Counted from the stretch's first letter, positions 1 to 7,576 are shown. The stretch: DNA of 64,000 nucleotides from Novosphingobium sp. Gsoil 351 (GCF_009707465.1 NZ_CP046120.1:744001-808000), one strand, 5' to 3'. Notes: generated from the letters alone by a model not told the origin. A program made the numbers and translations.

Positions 1-171
1 CGAACCGGTGATCCGCGCGCCCTTGAGCGGCTGGCTGGCGCCGAATTCGCGGCGCAACGCCATCAGGCCGGGCATCTCGGTTTCGGCGATGGCGATCTCG
101 GCGCGGCCGAAATCGGCGAGAGCGAGATCGGCGACGACATAATCGTTCTTGCGGTCGAGGACGGTGGCCAC
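1..171 (-). CDS. ahcY: Adenosylhomocysteinase, N-terminal part (cut by window edge)
   Basis: The leftward reading frame starts at a GTG at 171 and runs off the left edge after 57 codons. The visible protein contains [25 protein letters not shown] and [10 protein letters not shown], which is the highly conserved start of S-adenosylhomocysteine hydrolase. The enzyme splits S-adenosylhomocysteine into adenosine and homocysteine in the cytoplasm and so keeps the methyl cycle running. An AGGAGA ribosome-binding site sits about 8 bases before the GTG. The catalytic and NAD-binding domains are outside the window, so only the family assignment can be judged. A strong hairpin and a perfect palindrome lie upstream and may regulate it. 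Confidence 0.88.
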   Translation of the reverse strand, partial: MATVLDRKNDYVVADLALADFGRAEIAIAETEMPGLMALRREFGASQPLKGARITGS

Positions 172-228
172 GGGGGAAGTCTCCTGAGGAAAGCTGGCGG
201 CGAAACCCGTGCATCCTTGCGGACGGCA

Positions 229-259
229 AAGGGCGGCGCATTGCGAATGCGCCGCCCTT
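229..259 (-). terminator. Strong hairpin in the ahcY leader
   Basis: A perfect 14-bp stem (229-242 with 246-259) closes a 3-base loop. Read leftward it is followed by TTTGCC, so the U-run is poor. It sits after the stop of the 322-813 gene and before ahcY, and downstream of the palindrome at 283-302. It may simply end the upstream transcript. If the ahcY promoter overlaps the palindrome, it would instead lie inside the ahcY leader and could act as an attenuator. Confidence 0.6.
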
Positions 260-282
260 AGCCGCTCCCCCGGCGGAATCAA

Positions 283-302
283 ATATAAAGACTTCTTTAT
301 AT
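283..302. promoter_or_regulatory. Perfect 20-bp palindrome upstream of ahcY, probable repressor operator
   Basis: The arms ATATAAAGA and TCTTTATAT are exact inverted copies separated by CT. The site is strikingly AT-rich in GC-rich DNA and lies about 110 bases before the ahcY start. AT-rich palindromes of this shape are typical of ArsR-type dimers. SahR, an ArsR-family regulator of methionine-cycle genes in Proteobacteria, is a plausible binder, but that link is inference from position and shape. No regulator gene is in the window. Confidence 0.6.
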
Positions 303-321
303 GTCTGGATCGAGCCTTGCG

Positions 322-813
322 TCAGCGCCGCACGGTGGCGACCCGCAGCGCGCACGATCCGCCTGGAATGGCTGGCGCGCCCACCAGCGCGTCGGCCGCG
401 TCGAGCAACGCGCTGCGCGTCCGGGTGGTGGCCAGATCGCGGGTCACCTTGCGCAGCTCCGAGCAGTCGAGGTCAGGATGGCCCAGACCATAGCTGTTGG
501 CTATCCGCGTGCTCATCTTGTCGAGCGCGCGGTTGGCGGCGGCCGCGCCGCCCCCAGCGAACTGCGCCCGGAGTACGCCGTTGGCGACGTTGAGCTCGGC
601 CTGGTGCGCCGCCGAGAAGCGGTAATAATCCGGCTGGAAGTTTGCCGGCCCCATCCGGCAGCGCAGCGCGGTGACCATCAGCATGATGTCGAGATTACGC
701 AGCTTGGCGGCGTTGACCGCCTCGGTTCCCCAGCACGACTGCGCCTGCGCCGGCGTTGTGCCGACAAGGCTGGTGGCGGCGAGCAACGCCGCGGCAACAA
801 ACGAATTTTTCAT
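322..813 (-). CDS. Small secreted protein of unknown function
   Basis: A 163-residue protein begins with a clear Sec signal peptide: MKNS, a hydrophobic core, then a likely cut after PAQAQ near residue 25. The mature part starts SCWGTEAVNAAKLR and carries few cysteines (around residues 27, 52, 117 and 154), which could form two disulfides in the periplasm. Short proteins of this look occur in sphingomonads and I recall them sometimes carrying the label S-adenosylhomocysteine hydrolase, which nothing in this sequence supports. I know no function. It is transcribed toward ahcY but separated from it by the hairpin and palindrome, so it is probably a separate unit. Confidence 0.7.
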   Translation of the reverse strand: MKNSFVAAALLAATSLVGTTPAQAQSCWGTEAVNAAKLRNLDIMLMVTALRCRMGPANFQPDYYRFSAAHQAELNVANGVLRAQFAGGGAAAANRALDKMSTRIANSYGLGHPDLDCSELRKVTRDLATTRTRSALLDAADALVGAPAIPGGSCALRVATVRR

Positions 814-955
814 GACCCCGAACTCCCGCGGACCCCCGCTCCCCCCGGAGCGACCCCTGTCCGCACGTTCGAGTTTCCGCCCAATCGTTTACCGGATTTT
901 CAACATCGAAGGTGAAGTGAAATTAACCACACGCGAGCCCTTGAGGCGGTTGCGA

Positions 956-971
956 AGCCGGCGCGCCGGCT
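956..971. promoter_or_regulatory. GC-rich palindrome in the gap before the peroxiredoxin gene
   Basis: AGCCGGCGCGCCGGCT is a perfect 16-bp palindrome. It lies about 45 bases before the peroxiredoxin start, in the 200-base gap between two divergent genes. A TATATCC stretch close to the start could belong to a -10 element. Perfect GC palindromes do arise by chance in DNA this rich in GC, so a regulatory role is only a possibility. Confidence 0.25.
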
Positions 972-1014
972 CTACCTACGACCCCCCACGCTCTATATCC
1001 CGAGGACCCCGAAG

Positions 1015-1494
1015 ATGACGATTGCGGTAGGCGATTCCATTCCAGACGTGAAACTGGTCAAGGCCACCCCGGAGGGCCCTCAAGCGGTCTCGGCGAGCGA
1101 ATACTTCGCGGGCCGCCGCGTCGCGCTTTTCTCGGTTCCCGGCGCGTTCACCCCGACCTGCTCGGCCAAGCACCTCCCCGGCTTCGTCGACAAGGCCGCC
1201 GAGTTGAAGGCCAAGGGGATCGACGAGATCGCCGGGACGTCGGTAAACGACGCGTTCGTGCTGGGCGCATGGAACAAGGCGGGCGGCTCGGACGACATCA
1301 CGATGCTCGCCGACGGCAACGCGGAATTCGTCAAGGCGATGGGCCTTGATGCCGATTTCAGCCCGTTCGGAATGGGCCGTCGCGGCCAGCGCTTCTCGAT
1401 GGTGGTCAACGATGGCAAGGTCGAACAGCTCAACGTCGAAGCTCCTGGCGACTTCAAGGTGAGCAGCGCCGAGCATATGCTCGAGCAGCTCTAA
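1015..1494 (+). CDS. Peroxiredoxin, Prx5/PMP20 type
   Basis: This 159-residue thiol peroxidase reduces hydrogen peroxide and organic hydroperoxides in the cytoplasm. The family signature PGAFTPTCS lies at residues 42-50, with C49 as the peroxidatic cysteine, T46 in the active-site loop, and the NDAFV motif further on. No second cysteine is present, so it must work as a 1-Cys enzyme reduced by an external thiol such as glutathione or glutaredoxin. Length is normal for the family. Its stop overlaps the next start by one base (TAATG), so it heads a three-gene run with the DUF3147 and ACT genes. Confidence 0.92.
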   Translation: MTIAVGDSIPDVKLVKATPEGPQAVSASEYFAGRRVALFSVPGAFTPTCSAKHLPGFVDKAAELKAKGIDEIAGTSVNDAFVLGAWNKAGGSDDITMLADGNAEFVKAMGLDADFSPFGMGRRGQRFSMVVNDGKVEQLNVEAPGDFKVSSAEHMLEQL

Positions 1495-1844
1495 TGCTGC
1501 AACTGGCGGTCAAGGCGCTCGTTTCGGGCGGCCTGATCGCCGTGGCTTCGGAAATCGCGCGGCGCAGTCCCGGTTGGGGCGGCCTGATCGCCTCGCTGCC
1601 GCTGGTGTCTCTGCTGGCCATGCTATGGCTGTGGCGCGACGCCGGGGACGCTGCGCAGATCGCCGATTTGGCAGTCTCATCCAGCGTTTATGTCGCGGCC
1701 TCGCTTCCGGCGTTCGTGATGCTGGCTTGGTTGTTGAATCGCGGCGTCGCGATTCCGATCGGCTTTCTTGCGTTTGTCGCGGCGGGGTTCGCCGGATATT
1801 GGCTGGTGGGGACGGTAGGACGCCGGTGGGGACTGCCCGTATGA
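1494..1844 (+). CDS. DUF3147 family inner-membrane protein
   Basis: A 116-residue, strongly hydrophobic protein with about four predicted membrane helices. The N-terminal helix (LAVKALVSGGLIAVASEIARRSP) followed by a PLVSLLAMLWLWRD segment is typical of the DUF3147 family, whose function is unknown. It overlaps the peroxiredoxin gene by one base upstream and the ACT-domain gene by four bases (ATGA) downstream. The three are therefore probably translated from one message. Nothing in the sequence suggests a substrate. Confidence 0.8.
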   Translation: MLQLAVKALVSGGLIAVASEIARRSPGWGGLIASLPLVSLLAMLWLWRDAGDAAQIADLAVSSSVYVAASLPAFVMLAWLLNRGVAIPIGFLAFVAAGFAGYWLVGTVGRRWGLPV

Positions 1845-2368
1845 GCGATACGCAAGTCATCTTGGTGGTCTCGGGCAGCGACAGGCCCGGCCTGACCAAA
1901 GCCTTGGCCGACGCGGTCCATGCCGCTGGGGGCAACTGGCTGGAGAGCCACCTCAGTCGGCTGGGCGGCAAATACGTCGGATCGGTGCTCGTCGAGTTGG
2001 CCCTTGCGGCGCTTCCGGAACTGGAAACCCAGGTTCGCAAGGTCGACGCCAGCGGGCTGCGCGTGTCGATCGTCCCGGCCGATGCGGATGCGCGCGCAGA
2101 TGGCGACACGTTGACGGTCGAACTGGTCGGGCAGGATCGTCCCGGCATCGTCCGCGAGGTCACCGCGGTGCTAGCCATGCTGGGGGTCAACATCGACAGT
2201 CTGAAGACGGGCACCGAGCACGGCGCCTGGTCGGGCGAGCCGCTCTTCCGCGCCCAAGCCCGGGTCACCCTGCCCGATGGCGTGGATCAGGACGAGGTAC
2301 AGGAGGCGCTCGAAGCGATCTCCGGCGATGTCATGGTCGATTTCACCGTGCGCAAGGCGGACCTTTAA
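1841..2368 (+). CDS. ACT-domain protein, GcvR-like
   Basis: A 175-residue protein made of two ACT domains: residues 1 to about 75 begin with TQVILVVSGSDRPGLTKALADAV, and residues about 90-170 with VELVGQDRPGIVREVTAVLA. ACT domains bind amino acids. The two-domain form without a catalytic part resembles GcvR, the regulator of glycine cleavage genes in enterobacteria, but no gcv gene is nearby and the role here is unproven. The start at 1841 overlaps the DUF3147 stop (ATGA), which supports this start over a longer reading frame that opens upstream. Confidence 0.85.
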   Translation: MSDTQVILVVSGSDRPGLTKALADAVHAAGGNWLESHLSRLGGKYVGSVLVELALAALPELETQVRKVDASGLRVSIVPADADARADGDTLTVELVGQDRPGIVREVTAVLAMLGVNIDSLKTGTEHGAWSGEPLFRAQARVTLPDGVDQDEVQEALEAISGDVMVDFTVRKADL

Positions 2369-2412
2369 GGCCCCTGCCCCTATCCCAAAGAACTCTTCGA
2401 TTTGAGGCCTTG

Positions 2413-2790
2413 CTACCTCGGCAGCATCGCCCCCAACGGCCGTCCGCCGAACAGGTGAACGTGGAGATGCGGCACTTCCTGATGGCCATGCCCGCCTATG
2501 TTGGCGAGCAGGCGATAGCCGGGCTCGACCAACCCCTGCTCCCGCGCGACATGGCCCACCGCGCGGATGAAACCAGCGATTTCCGCAGCCGAGGCGCGAG
2601 CGCTGAAGTCATCCCAGCTGACGTAGGCGCCCTTTGGAATCACCAAAATGTGGATCGGCGCCTGCGGGGCGATGTCGTGGAAGGCCAGGGCATGGTCGTC
2701 TTCGTAGACCTTCCTGGACGGAATCTCCCCACGCAAGACCTTCGCGAAGATGTTCTGGTCGTCATAGGGCAGAGTGGCGTCGATTGGCAT
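2413..2790 (-). CDS. hinT: HIT family nucleoside phosphoramidase/hydrolase (HinT-like)
   Basis: This 125-residue cytoplasmic protein carries the histidine triad HLHVH at residues 108-112 within PHLHVHLFGG, and the FAKVLRGEIPS start typical of HinT. HinT enzymes hydrolyse purine nucleoside phosphoramidates and acyl-adenylates. H110 is expected to be the catalytic nucleophile. Its ATG overlaps the hisE stop by one base (TGATG), so the two are cotranscribed, an arrangement seen in several alphaproteobacteria. Length and motifs are complete. Confidence 0.92.
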   Translation of the reverse strand: MPIDATLPYDDQNIFAKVLRGEIPSRKVYEDDHALAFHDIAPQAPIHILVIPKGAYVSWDDFSARASAAEIAGFIRAVGHVAREQGLVEPGYRLLANIGGHGHQEVPHLHVHLFGGRPLGAMLPR

Positions 2791-3113
2791 CAGGCGCTCC
2801 GACCGGCTTTCTCGGCGATGCCCGACACACCCTCGCGGCGTTCGAGTTCGGCGAGGACATCGGTGAAGCTCAACCCGCGGGCGTCGAGCAGGACGAGCAG
2901 ATGAAACACGAGATCGGCCGCCTCACCAGTCAGCGCGGCGGAGTCCTCGGACAGCGCGGCGATCACCGTTTCAACGGCTTCCTCGCCCAGCTTTTGCGCG
3001 ATTTTGCCGATACCCTTGGCATGGAGCTTGGCAACGTAGCTGTGCTGGGGATCGGCACCGCGCCGTTCGCGCAGGGTCGCTTCGAGGCGGGTCAGGAACG
3101 CGGGATCTGCCAT
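2790..3113 (-). CDS. hisE: Phosphoribosyl-ATP pyrophosphatase
   Basis: HisE catalyses the second step of histidine biosynthesis, removing pyrophosphate from phosphoribosyl-ATP. The 107-residue product has the family core KIAQKLGEEAVE, with acidic residues that bind magnesium, and GEAADLVFHLLVLL. I chose the ATG at 3113, giving MADPAFLTRLEAT, because it matches usual HisE starts. An in-frame ATG at 3125 lies only two bases after a GGAGG, so the true start may be either. A much longer upstream extension is non-coding: it runs through a terminator and a neighbouring gene in another frame. The gene is downstream of hisF but separated by the PEP-CTERM gene. Confidence 0.9.
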   Translation of the reverse strand: MADPAFLTRLEATLRERRGADPQHSYVAKLHAKGIGKIAQKLGEEAVETVIAALSEDSAALTGEAADLVFHLLVLLDARGLSFTDVLAELERREGVSGIAEKAGRSA

Positions 3114-3153
3114 CCCGCTCGCCATAACCTCCGCGTCCGCCACGTCAAACGAA

Positions 3154-3185
3154 GAGGGGCGCCTTCCGCTGCGAAGGCGCCCCTC
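3154..3185. terminator. Hairpin terminator between the PEP-CTERM gene and hisE
   Basis: A perfect 12-bp stem, GAGGGGCGCCTT with its exact inverse, encloses an 8-base loop. On the minus strand it is followed by TTCGTTTG, a weak T-rich tail. It lies after the PEP-CTERM stop and 40-70 bases before hisE. It probably ends that short transcript, which implies that hisE-hinT can be started from their own promoter. Confidence 0.65.
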
Positions 3186-3229
3186 AAGGTTTCCGCCCGC
3201 CGACAAGGAGACGAACGGCGGACGGACCC

Positions 3230-3406
3230 CTAATTCTGCTTGGGCGGCCGCTTGCGCGCCGCGCGCCTGCCCACCAGCACCCCAGCCACGCCGAGCCCGA
3301 ACAGCCACGGGTCGCTGGGCTCGGGGATCGCTATCCACTCCGCGGCGGCGGCGGGCGAGGCGGCCACCGCCAGCCCCAATGCCAAGCCTGCGAGGCGAAA
3401 TGTCAT
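3230..3406 (-). CDS. Minimal PEP-CTERM sorting-domain protein
   Basis: Only 58 residues: a signal peptide (MTFRLAGLALGLAVAASPAAAA, cut near residue 22) is followed almost at once by IPEPSDPWLFGLGVAGVLVG and an arginine-rich tail (RRAARKRPPKQN). This is the three-part PEP-CTERM sorting tail recognised by exosortases: the PEP motif, a membrane helix, then basic residues. After removal of both ends only about eight residues (EWIAIPEP and neighbours) would remain, so there is practically no mature protein. The start at 3406 was chosen for the signal peptide. No exosortase gene is in the window. It splits the histidine block between hisF and hisE. Confidence 0.75.
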   Translation of the reverse strand: MTFRLAGLALGLAVAASPAAAAEWIAIPEPSDPWLFGLGVAGVLVGRRAARKRPPKQN

Positions 3407-3536
3407 CGCGCAAATCCCCGTTCGCAATTGGTTTACGCAACAAGCGTGCCGCATGGCGCAGCCCGGCGGATTCGGCGAGAGGCGATGGTTAACCTGCCCC
3501 GTTGCGGGACAGTCCCTGTAAGCTAAACCGACAAAC

Positions 3537-4295
3537 TCAGCCGCGCGCCGGAAGTCCGGCTGCCCGCAGCGCCGCATGGGCATCGGCGATGGCATATGTC
3601 CCAAAATGAAAGATCGAGGCGGCCAGCACGGCGCTGGCATGGCCTTGGGTGACCCCGGCGACCAGATGGTCGAGCGTTCCCACACCTCCGCTCGCCACCA
3701 CAGGCACGCGCACTGCGTCAGCGATAGTGCGGGTCAGCGCGAGATCGTAGCCGCCCTTGGTGCCGTCGCCGTCCATCGAGGTGACCAGCAGTTCGCCTGC
3801 GCCGAGTTCGGCGAGGTGGATCGCGTGGGCGACCGCATCGACCCCGGTCGCCTTGCGCCCGCCGTGGGTGAAGATTTCCCATCCTCCGCCCTTCTTGCGC
3901 GCATCGACCGAGGCGACCACGCACTGGCTGCCGAAGCGGTCGGCTAGTTCGGCGACCAGCTCTGGCCGGGCGACCGCCGCCGAATTGACCGCGACCTTAT
4001 CCGCCCCCGCCAGCAGCAGCGCCCGCGCATCCTCGACCGCGCGCACCCCGCCGCCTACGGTCAGCGGCATGAAGCACACCTCCGCGGTGCGCCGCACCAC
4101 ATCGAGCAGCGTGCCGCGATTCTCGTGCGTGGCGGCGATGTCGAGGAAACACAGCTCGTCCGCCCCCGCCGCGTCATAGGCGCGCGCCTGCTCGACCGGA
4201 TCGCCCGCATCCTTCAGATCGACGAAATTGACCCCCTTGACCACGCGACCGTCGGCGACGTCGAGGCAGGGAATGACGCGGATGCGGACGGTCAT
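3537..4295 (-). CDS. hisF: Imidazole glycerol phosphate synthase, cyclase subunit
   Basis: HisF pairs with HisH. It uses ammonia from HisH to convert PRFAR to imidazole glycerol phosphate and AICAR. The 252-residue TIM barrel begins [20 protein letters not shown], with the catalytic Asp at residue 12. The second catalytic Asp is in VASVDARKK, and phosphate is bound by VGGGVR and ASGGVG. The ATG at 4295 fits all homologues, so I discard a longer upstream reading that runs into a repeat. It is the last gene of the hisB-H-A-F run, separated from hisA by a repeat-filled gap of about 140 bases. Confidence 0.96.
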   Translation of the reverse strand: MTVRIRVIPCLDVADGRVVKGVNFVDLKDAGDPVEQARAYDAAGADELCFLDIAATHENRGTLLDVVRRTAEVCFMPLTVGGGVRAVEDARALLLAGADKVAVNSAAVARPELVAELADRFGSQCVVASVDARKKGGGWEIFTHGGRKATGVDAVAHAIHLAELGAGELLVTSMDGDGTKGGYDLALTRTIADAVRVPVVASGGVGTLDHLVAGVTQGHASAVLAASIFHFGTYAIADAHAALRAAGLPARG

Positions 4296-4327
4296 CGAGT
4301 GTACGCTTTGGCGAGAGCTTGCGCCCG

Positions 4328-4424
4328 TGTCTCGACTACGCCCGACATGAGCGGGACATAGGAACACGCTTCGTCATGAGAGTGTTCCAAACCCGGACCG
4401 CTCATGTCGAGCGTAGTCGAGACA
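4328..4424. repeat. Nested inverted repeat between hisF and hisA (family A)
   Basis: Outer arms at 4328-4354 and 4398-4424 are 27 bp long and match at 26 positions when one is inverted. The core is CATGTCGAGCGTAGTCGAGA. Inside, GGAACAC and GTGTTCC form a second inverted pair. The whole unit could fold into one long hairpin in RNA or DNA. Related copies occur at about 15.4 kb, 42.8 kb and, degenerate, 51.2 kb, always between genes. This is the pattern of a REP/MITE-like dispersed element. Confidence 0.85.
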
Positions 4425-4437
4425 CATGCGCCACCCA

Positions 4438-5181
4438 TCACCCCCGGACGGCCATCGCGATCGCGGCCGCCAGATCGAGCCGCCCGTCGTAGAGCGCGCG
4501 CCCGCTGATCACACCCTCGATCCCGCCGTGCCCGTCGGCGGTGACCGCATGGAGCGCGAGCATGCGGATGTCATCGATTCCCTTGACCCCGCCGCTGGCG
4601 ATCACCGGCAGGCCAGTGGCGCGGGCGAGATCGACGGTGGCGTCGATGTTGCAGCCCTTGAGCATTCCATCGCGACCGATGTCTGTAAACAACAAGCTGG
4701 CGACCCCGGCGTCCTGAAAGCGGCGGGCGAGATCGCCCACCCGCACCGTGCTGACCTCGGACCAGCCTTGCGTCGCCACCATGCCGTCGCGCGCATCGAC
4801 CGCGACGACGATTCCGCCGGGAAAGGCGCGCGCCATGTCCTTGACGAATTCGGGATTGGTGAGCGCGGCGGTGCCCATCACGATCCGGCTGACGCCGAGA
4901 TCGAACCATCCTTCCACCGCCTCACGCGTGCGGATACCGCCGCCTAGCTGTACGTGGCCGGGAAAGCATTCGACGATGGCCTCGACCGCGCTACGGTTCT
5001 CAGCGTGTCCGGTGAACGATCCGTCGAGATCGACGACGTGGAGGTATTCGGCGCCCTGTTCGGAGAAGAGCATCGCCTGCGCCGCAGGGTCGTCGCCATA
5101 CACGGTGGCGCGGGCCATATCGCCTTCGGCAAGGCGCACGATCTGACCTGCCTTGAGGTCGATAGCGGGAAAGACGATCAT
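4438..5181 (-). CDS. hisA: Phosphoribosylformimino-AICAR-phosphate isomerase
   Basis: HisA isomerises ProFAR to PRFAR, the substrate of HisF/HisH. The 247-residue TIM barrel begins MIVFPAIDLKAGQIVRL with catalytic Asp at residue 8. The second conserved Asp lies in VVAVDARDGM, and the phosphate sites are QLGGGIRT and ASGGVKG. Length is normal. It is transcribed leftward between hisH and hisF. The gap of about 95 bases to hisH shows no clear terminator, so it is probably part of the same operon. Confidence 0.96.
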   Translation of the reverse strand: MIVFPAIDLKAGQIVRLAEGDMARATVYGDDPAAQAMLFSEQGAEYLHVVDLDGSFTGHAENRSAVEAIVECFPGHVQLGGGIRTREAVEGWFDLGVSRIVMGTAALTNPEFVKDMARAFPGGIVVAVDARDGMVATQGWSEVSTVRVGDLARRFQDAGVASLLFTDIGRDGMLKGCNIDATVDLARATGLPVIASGGVKGIDDIRMLALHAVTADGHGGIEGVISGRALYDGRLDLAAAIAMAVRG

Positions 5182-5277
5182 GAAAGCTGCCTAGCAGCGC
5201 AGGCGTTCAGGCGAAAGCATCCTTGGGAACGAGAAAAGCCGGCGGGCACCCACGGCACTCTTTGCGTTCCGGCTAGA

Positions 5278-5907
5278 CTATGGCTTCCATTCCAGAAAGC
5301 GCGCCAACAGCGCCAGGCCGTAAGTCTGGCTCTTTTCCGGGTGGAACTGAACCCCAAGCAGGTTGTCGCGCGCCAACGCCGCGACGATGCCTCCGCCGTG
5401 ATCGGTCAGCGCGGCGATGTGGCGGCCCTCGCCCGGCACGAAGTGATAGGAGTGAAGAAAATAAGCCTCGCCCGGCTCGATCAGTTCGGCGCCATCGTGG
5501 TGCCGGGTCGGCGCGACGTCGTTCCAGCCCATGTGCGGCACCTTGATTGCCGGATCGGTGCGCGCGATCGGCAGCACCTCGCCCCCGATCCAGTCGAGCC
5601 CCTGGCTTACCCCGTGTTCGACCCCGCGCGTCGCCAGAAGCTGCATTCCGACGCAGATGCCGAGGAAAGGCGCGCCCCCGACGTGGACCCGCTCGGTCAT
5701 CGCCTCGACCAGCCCTGGGACCTTGCGAAGGGCTGCGGCACAAGCCGCGAAGGCGCCCACCCCGGGCAGGACGATTCGATCCGCCGCACGGACGACGTGT
5801 GGATCGGACGTGACGGTCACGAACTCCGCGCCGGCGGCCCGCAACGCGTTCTCGACCGAATGCAGGTTGCCCGCGCCGTAATCGACGAGCGCAACCGTCT
5901 CAGCCAC
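5278..5907 (-). CDS. hisH: Imidazole glycerol phosphate synthase, glutamine amidotransferase subunit
   Basis: HisH releases ammonia from glutamine and passes it to HisF. The 209-residue class I amidotransferase has the nucleophile elbow LGICVGMQL with C85, and the His-Glu pair in VQFHPEKS near residues 189-191. I place the start at the GTG at 5907, giving [17 protein letters not shown]. It overlaps the end of hisB by 8 bases, which implies translational coupling. An upstream extension would have to read through hisB sequence out of frame. Confidence 0.95.
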   Translation of the reverse strand: MAETVALVDYGAGNLHSVENALRAAGAEFVTVTSDPHVVRAADRIVLPGVGAFAACAAALRKVPGLVEAMTERVHVGGAPFLGICVGMQLLATRGVEHGVSQGLDWIGGEVLPIARTDPAIKVPHMGWNDVAPTRHHDGAELIEPGEAYFLHSYHFVPGEGRHIAALTDHGGGIVAALARDNLLGVQFHPEKSQTYGLALLARFLEWKP

Positions 5908-6520
5908 CGAGCATGCCCTTGGTGCTGGGCACCGCATCGGCCTTGCGCAAGTCGATGCTCACGGCCTGACGCATCGCGCGAGCAAAACCCTTGTAGATCG
6001 CTTCGCAGATGTGATGGTTGTTCTGGCCATAGAGCAGCTCGACATGCAGCGTGATCCCCGCAGCTTGCGCGATAGAGTGGAACCAGTGCTCGATCAGTTC
6101 GGTGTCGAATTCGCCCAAGCGCGGCTGGCTAAAGGCTGCATGCCACACCAGATAAGGCCGTCCCGAGATGTCCAAAGCCACCCGCGCGAGCGTCTCGTCC
6201 ATCGGCGAATAGGCACTGCCATAGCGCGTGATTCCGCGCTTTTCGTCCAGCGCCTGGGCGATGGCCTGGCCGATCGCGATAGCCGAATCCTCGGTGGTGT
6301 GGTGCTGATCGACGTGGAGATCGCCCGCAACCTTGCACACCAGGTCGATCGCCGAGTGGCGCGCGAACTGTTCGACCATGTGATCGAGAAAACCGATCCC
6401 GGTGGCGACTTCATACTCGCCCGTCCCGTCGAGATTCACCTCGACAAGGATGTCGGTTTCGGCGGTCTTGCGAGCTATCCGGCCGGTGCGCATGCGGGGC
6501 GCTATAGGCCGCAAGGCCAT
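5900..6520 (-). CDS. hisB: Imidazoleglycerol-phosphate dehydratase
   Basis: This is the monofunctional HisB type, without the phosphatase domain found in enterobacteria. It removes water from imidazole glycerol phosphate. Conserved metal-binding motifs are present: [19 protein letters not shown] and [13 protein letters not shown], plus DISGRPY. The start is either the ATG at 6520 (206 residues) or the ATG at 6493, giving [13 protein letters not shown]. The second fits many homologues better. It is the first gene of the leftward histidine operon and is divergent from sspB, from which it is separated by under 50 bases. Confidence 0.95.
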   Translation of the reverse strand: MALRPIAPRMRTGRIARKTAETDILVEVNLDGTGEYEVATGIGFLDHMVEQFARHSAIDLVCKVAGDLHVDQHHTTEDSAIAIGQAIAQALDEKRGITRYGSAYSPMDETLARVALDISGRPYLVWHAAFSQPRLGEFDTELIEHWFHSIAQAAGITLHVELLYGQNNHHICEAIYKGFARAMRQAVSIDLRKADAVPSTKGMLGG

Positions 6521-6568
6521 GGAATCAACTCTTGACCGGCCCGCGCCCGCCCGTCAGGTGTGCCAGCA

Positions 6569-7070
6569 ATGAACGACACCACGCCCGATAGCCTGATCCC
6601 CTACGACGAGATCGTGCAGGAAGCCCTGCGCGCGGTGGTCGGGCGGGTGCTCGGCCAGATCGAGCGCAGCGGCAGCACCCTGCCCGGCACGCACCATTTC
6701 TACATCACTTTCAAGACCGGCGCGCCGGGCGTCTCGATCCCGCCGCACTTGCGCGAGCGGTTTCCCGACGAGATGACGATCGTGCTCCAGAACAAGTTCT
6801 GGGATCTCAACGTCGGCGACGACGGCTTTTCGGTGGGGCTGTCGTTCAACCAGATTCCCGCAAAGCTGTCGGTGCCCTACGCCGCGATCACCGCGTTCGT
6901 CGATCCGGCGGTCGATTTCGGACTGCAGTTCCAGGCGCTAGGCGCCGGCACGGCGCCCGAACCGCACGAAAGCGCGCAGAACGATTCGCCGGAACGCGGC
7001 GACGAAGCGGGCGTTGAGAACGACGACGATTCTGAACGTCGTCACGGTCGATTTCGGCCGCAAGAAATAG
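6569..7070 (+). CDS. sspB: ClpXP adaptor SspB, alphaproteobacterial type, with an apparent frameshift
   Basis: SspB delivers ssrA-tagged and other substrates to the ClpXP protease. The protein starts MNDTTPDSLIPYDEIVQ (ATG 6569 after AGGTG; an in-frame GTG lies at 6560). It has the folded adaptor core through HHFYITFKT, MTIVLQNKFWDL and ITAFVDPAVDFGLQFQ. The flexible acidic linker follows. The expected C-terminal tail NVVTVDFGRKK, which tethers ClpX in this family, is encoded at 7035-7067 but one frame off. Removing one base near 7033 restores a 166-residue protein ending at the TAG at 7068-7070. Read without that correction, the frame loses the tail and runs into the next gene. Confidence 0.85.
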
Positions 7071-7099
7071 GGCGACGCGCCCGCAAGCAAAGGGCGAGC

Positions 7100-7525
7100 A
7101 TGACCAGGCGGAAATCCAGCAAGATCGCGAAGTCGGTCGGCGCCGTAGGCGGCAAGCTTGCCGAGGTGCCCGGCATCAGCCCCAACCCGATGACCAACCT
7201 TCTGCTCACCGATCTCGTTCTGCGCGGCGGCGGGCAGATCATGCGTCACGCGGTCGAGCGCACGCTGCTCGGCACCAAGTATTCCAAGGGAAAGGCCAAG
7301 AGCATCGTAAAGGGTCGCTCGATGGTCCAGACGATGGTCGGCACCGCCCTGGCGCGGATCGCCACGCGTTCGGTTCCCGGCGCGATCATCGTCGGCGGCG
7401 GCATGCTGGCCAAGACGCTCTACGACCGCAAACAGGGCAAGACCGCGGCCAAGACCGAAGGTGAGCGCAAGGTTCGAGAACAAGCCGCTGCGGGCGAGAA
7501 GGAATCCGATCCGATCGTCACTTGA
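7100..7525 (+). CDS. Conserved protein of unknown function, probably membrane-associated
   Basis: The 141-residue product starts MTRRKSSKIAKS after AGGGCGAG. The middle has a conserved block, SPNPMTNLLLTDLVLRGG, then KAKSIVKGRSMVQTMVGTALARIATRS. A glycine-rich hydrophobic stretch, VPGAIIVGGGMLAKTLYD, could be a membrane helix. The C-terminus is charged (EGERKVREQAAAGEKES). I recognise it only as a sphingomonad conserved hypothetical. It follows sspB by 29 bases. In the raw sequence both share a frame, which creates a false 321-residue fusion. Confidence 0.75.
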   Translation: MTRRKSSKIAKSVGAVGGKLAEVPGISPNPMTNLLLTDLVLRGGGQIMRHAVERTLLGTKYSKGKAKSIVKGRSMVQTMVGTALARIATRSVPGAIIVGGGMLAKTLYDRKQGKTAAKTEGERKVREQAAAGEKESDPIVT

Positions 7526-7576
7526 CCCGCCGGATCCTCGCTTGACCCCGATACGCCCCCTGCGCCATCAGCGCGC

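Noticed and set aside
172..321. S-adenosylhomocysteine riboswitch before ahcY
   Set aside because: Apart from one simple hairpin I see none of the conserved sequence of the SAH riboswitch. A protein operator explains the palindrome better.
6560..7525. A single 321-residue SspB fusion protein
   Set aside because: The conserved SspB tail and stop are present one frame off at 7035-7070, and a good start with its own ribosome-binding site lies at 7100, so these are two genes.
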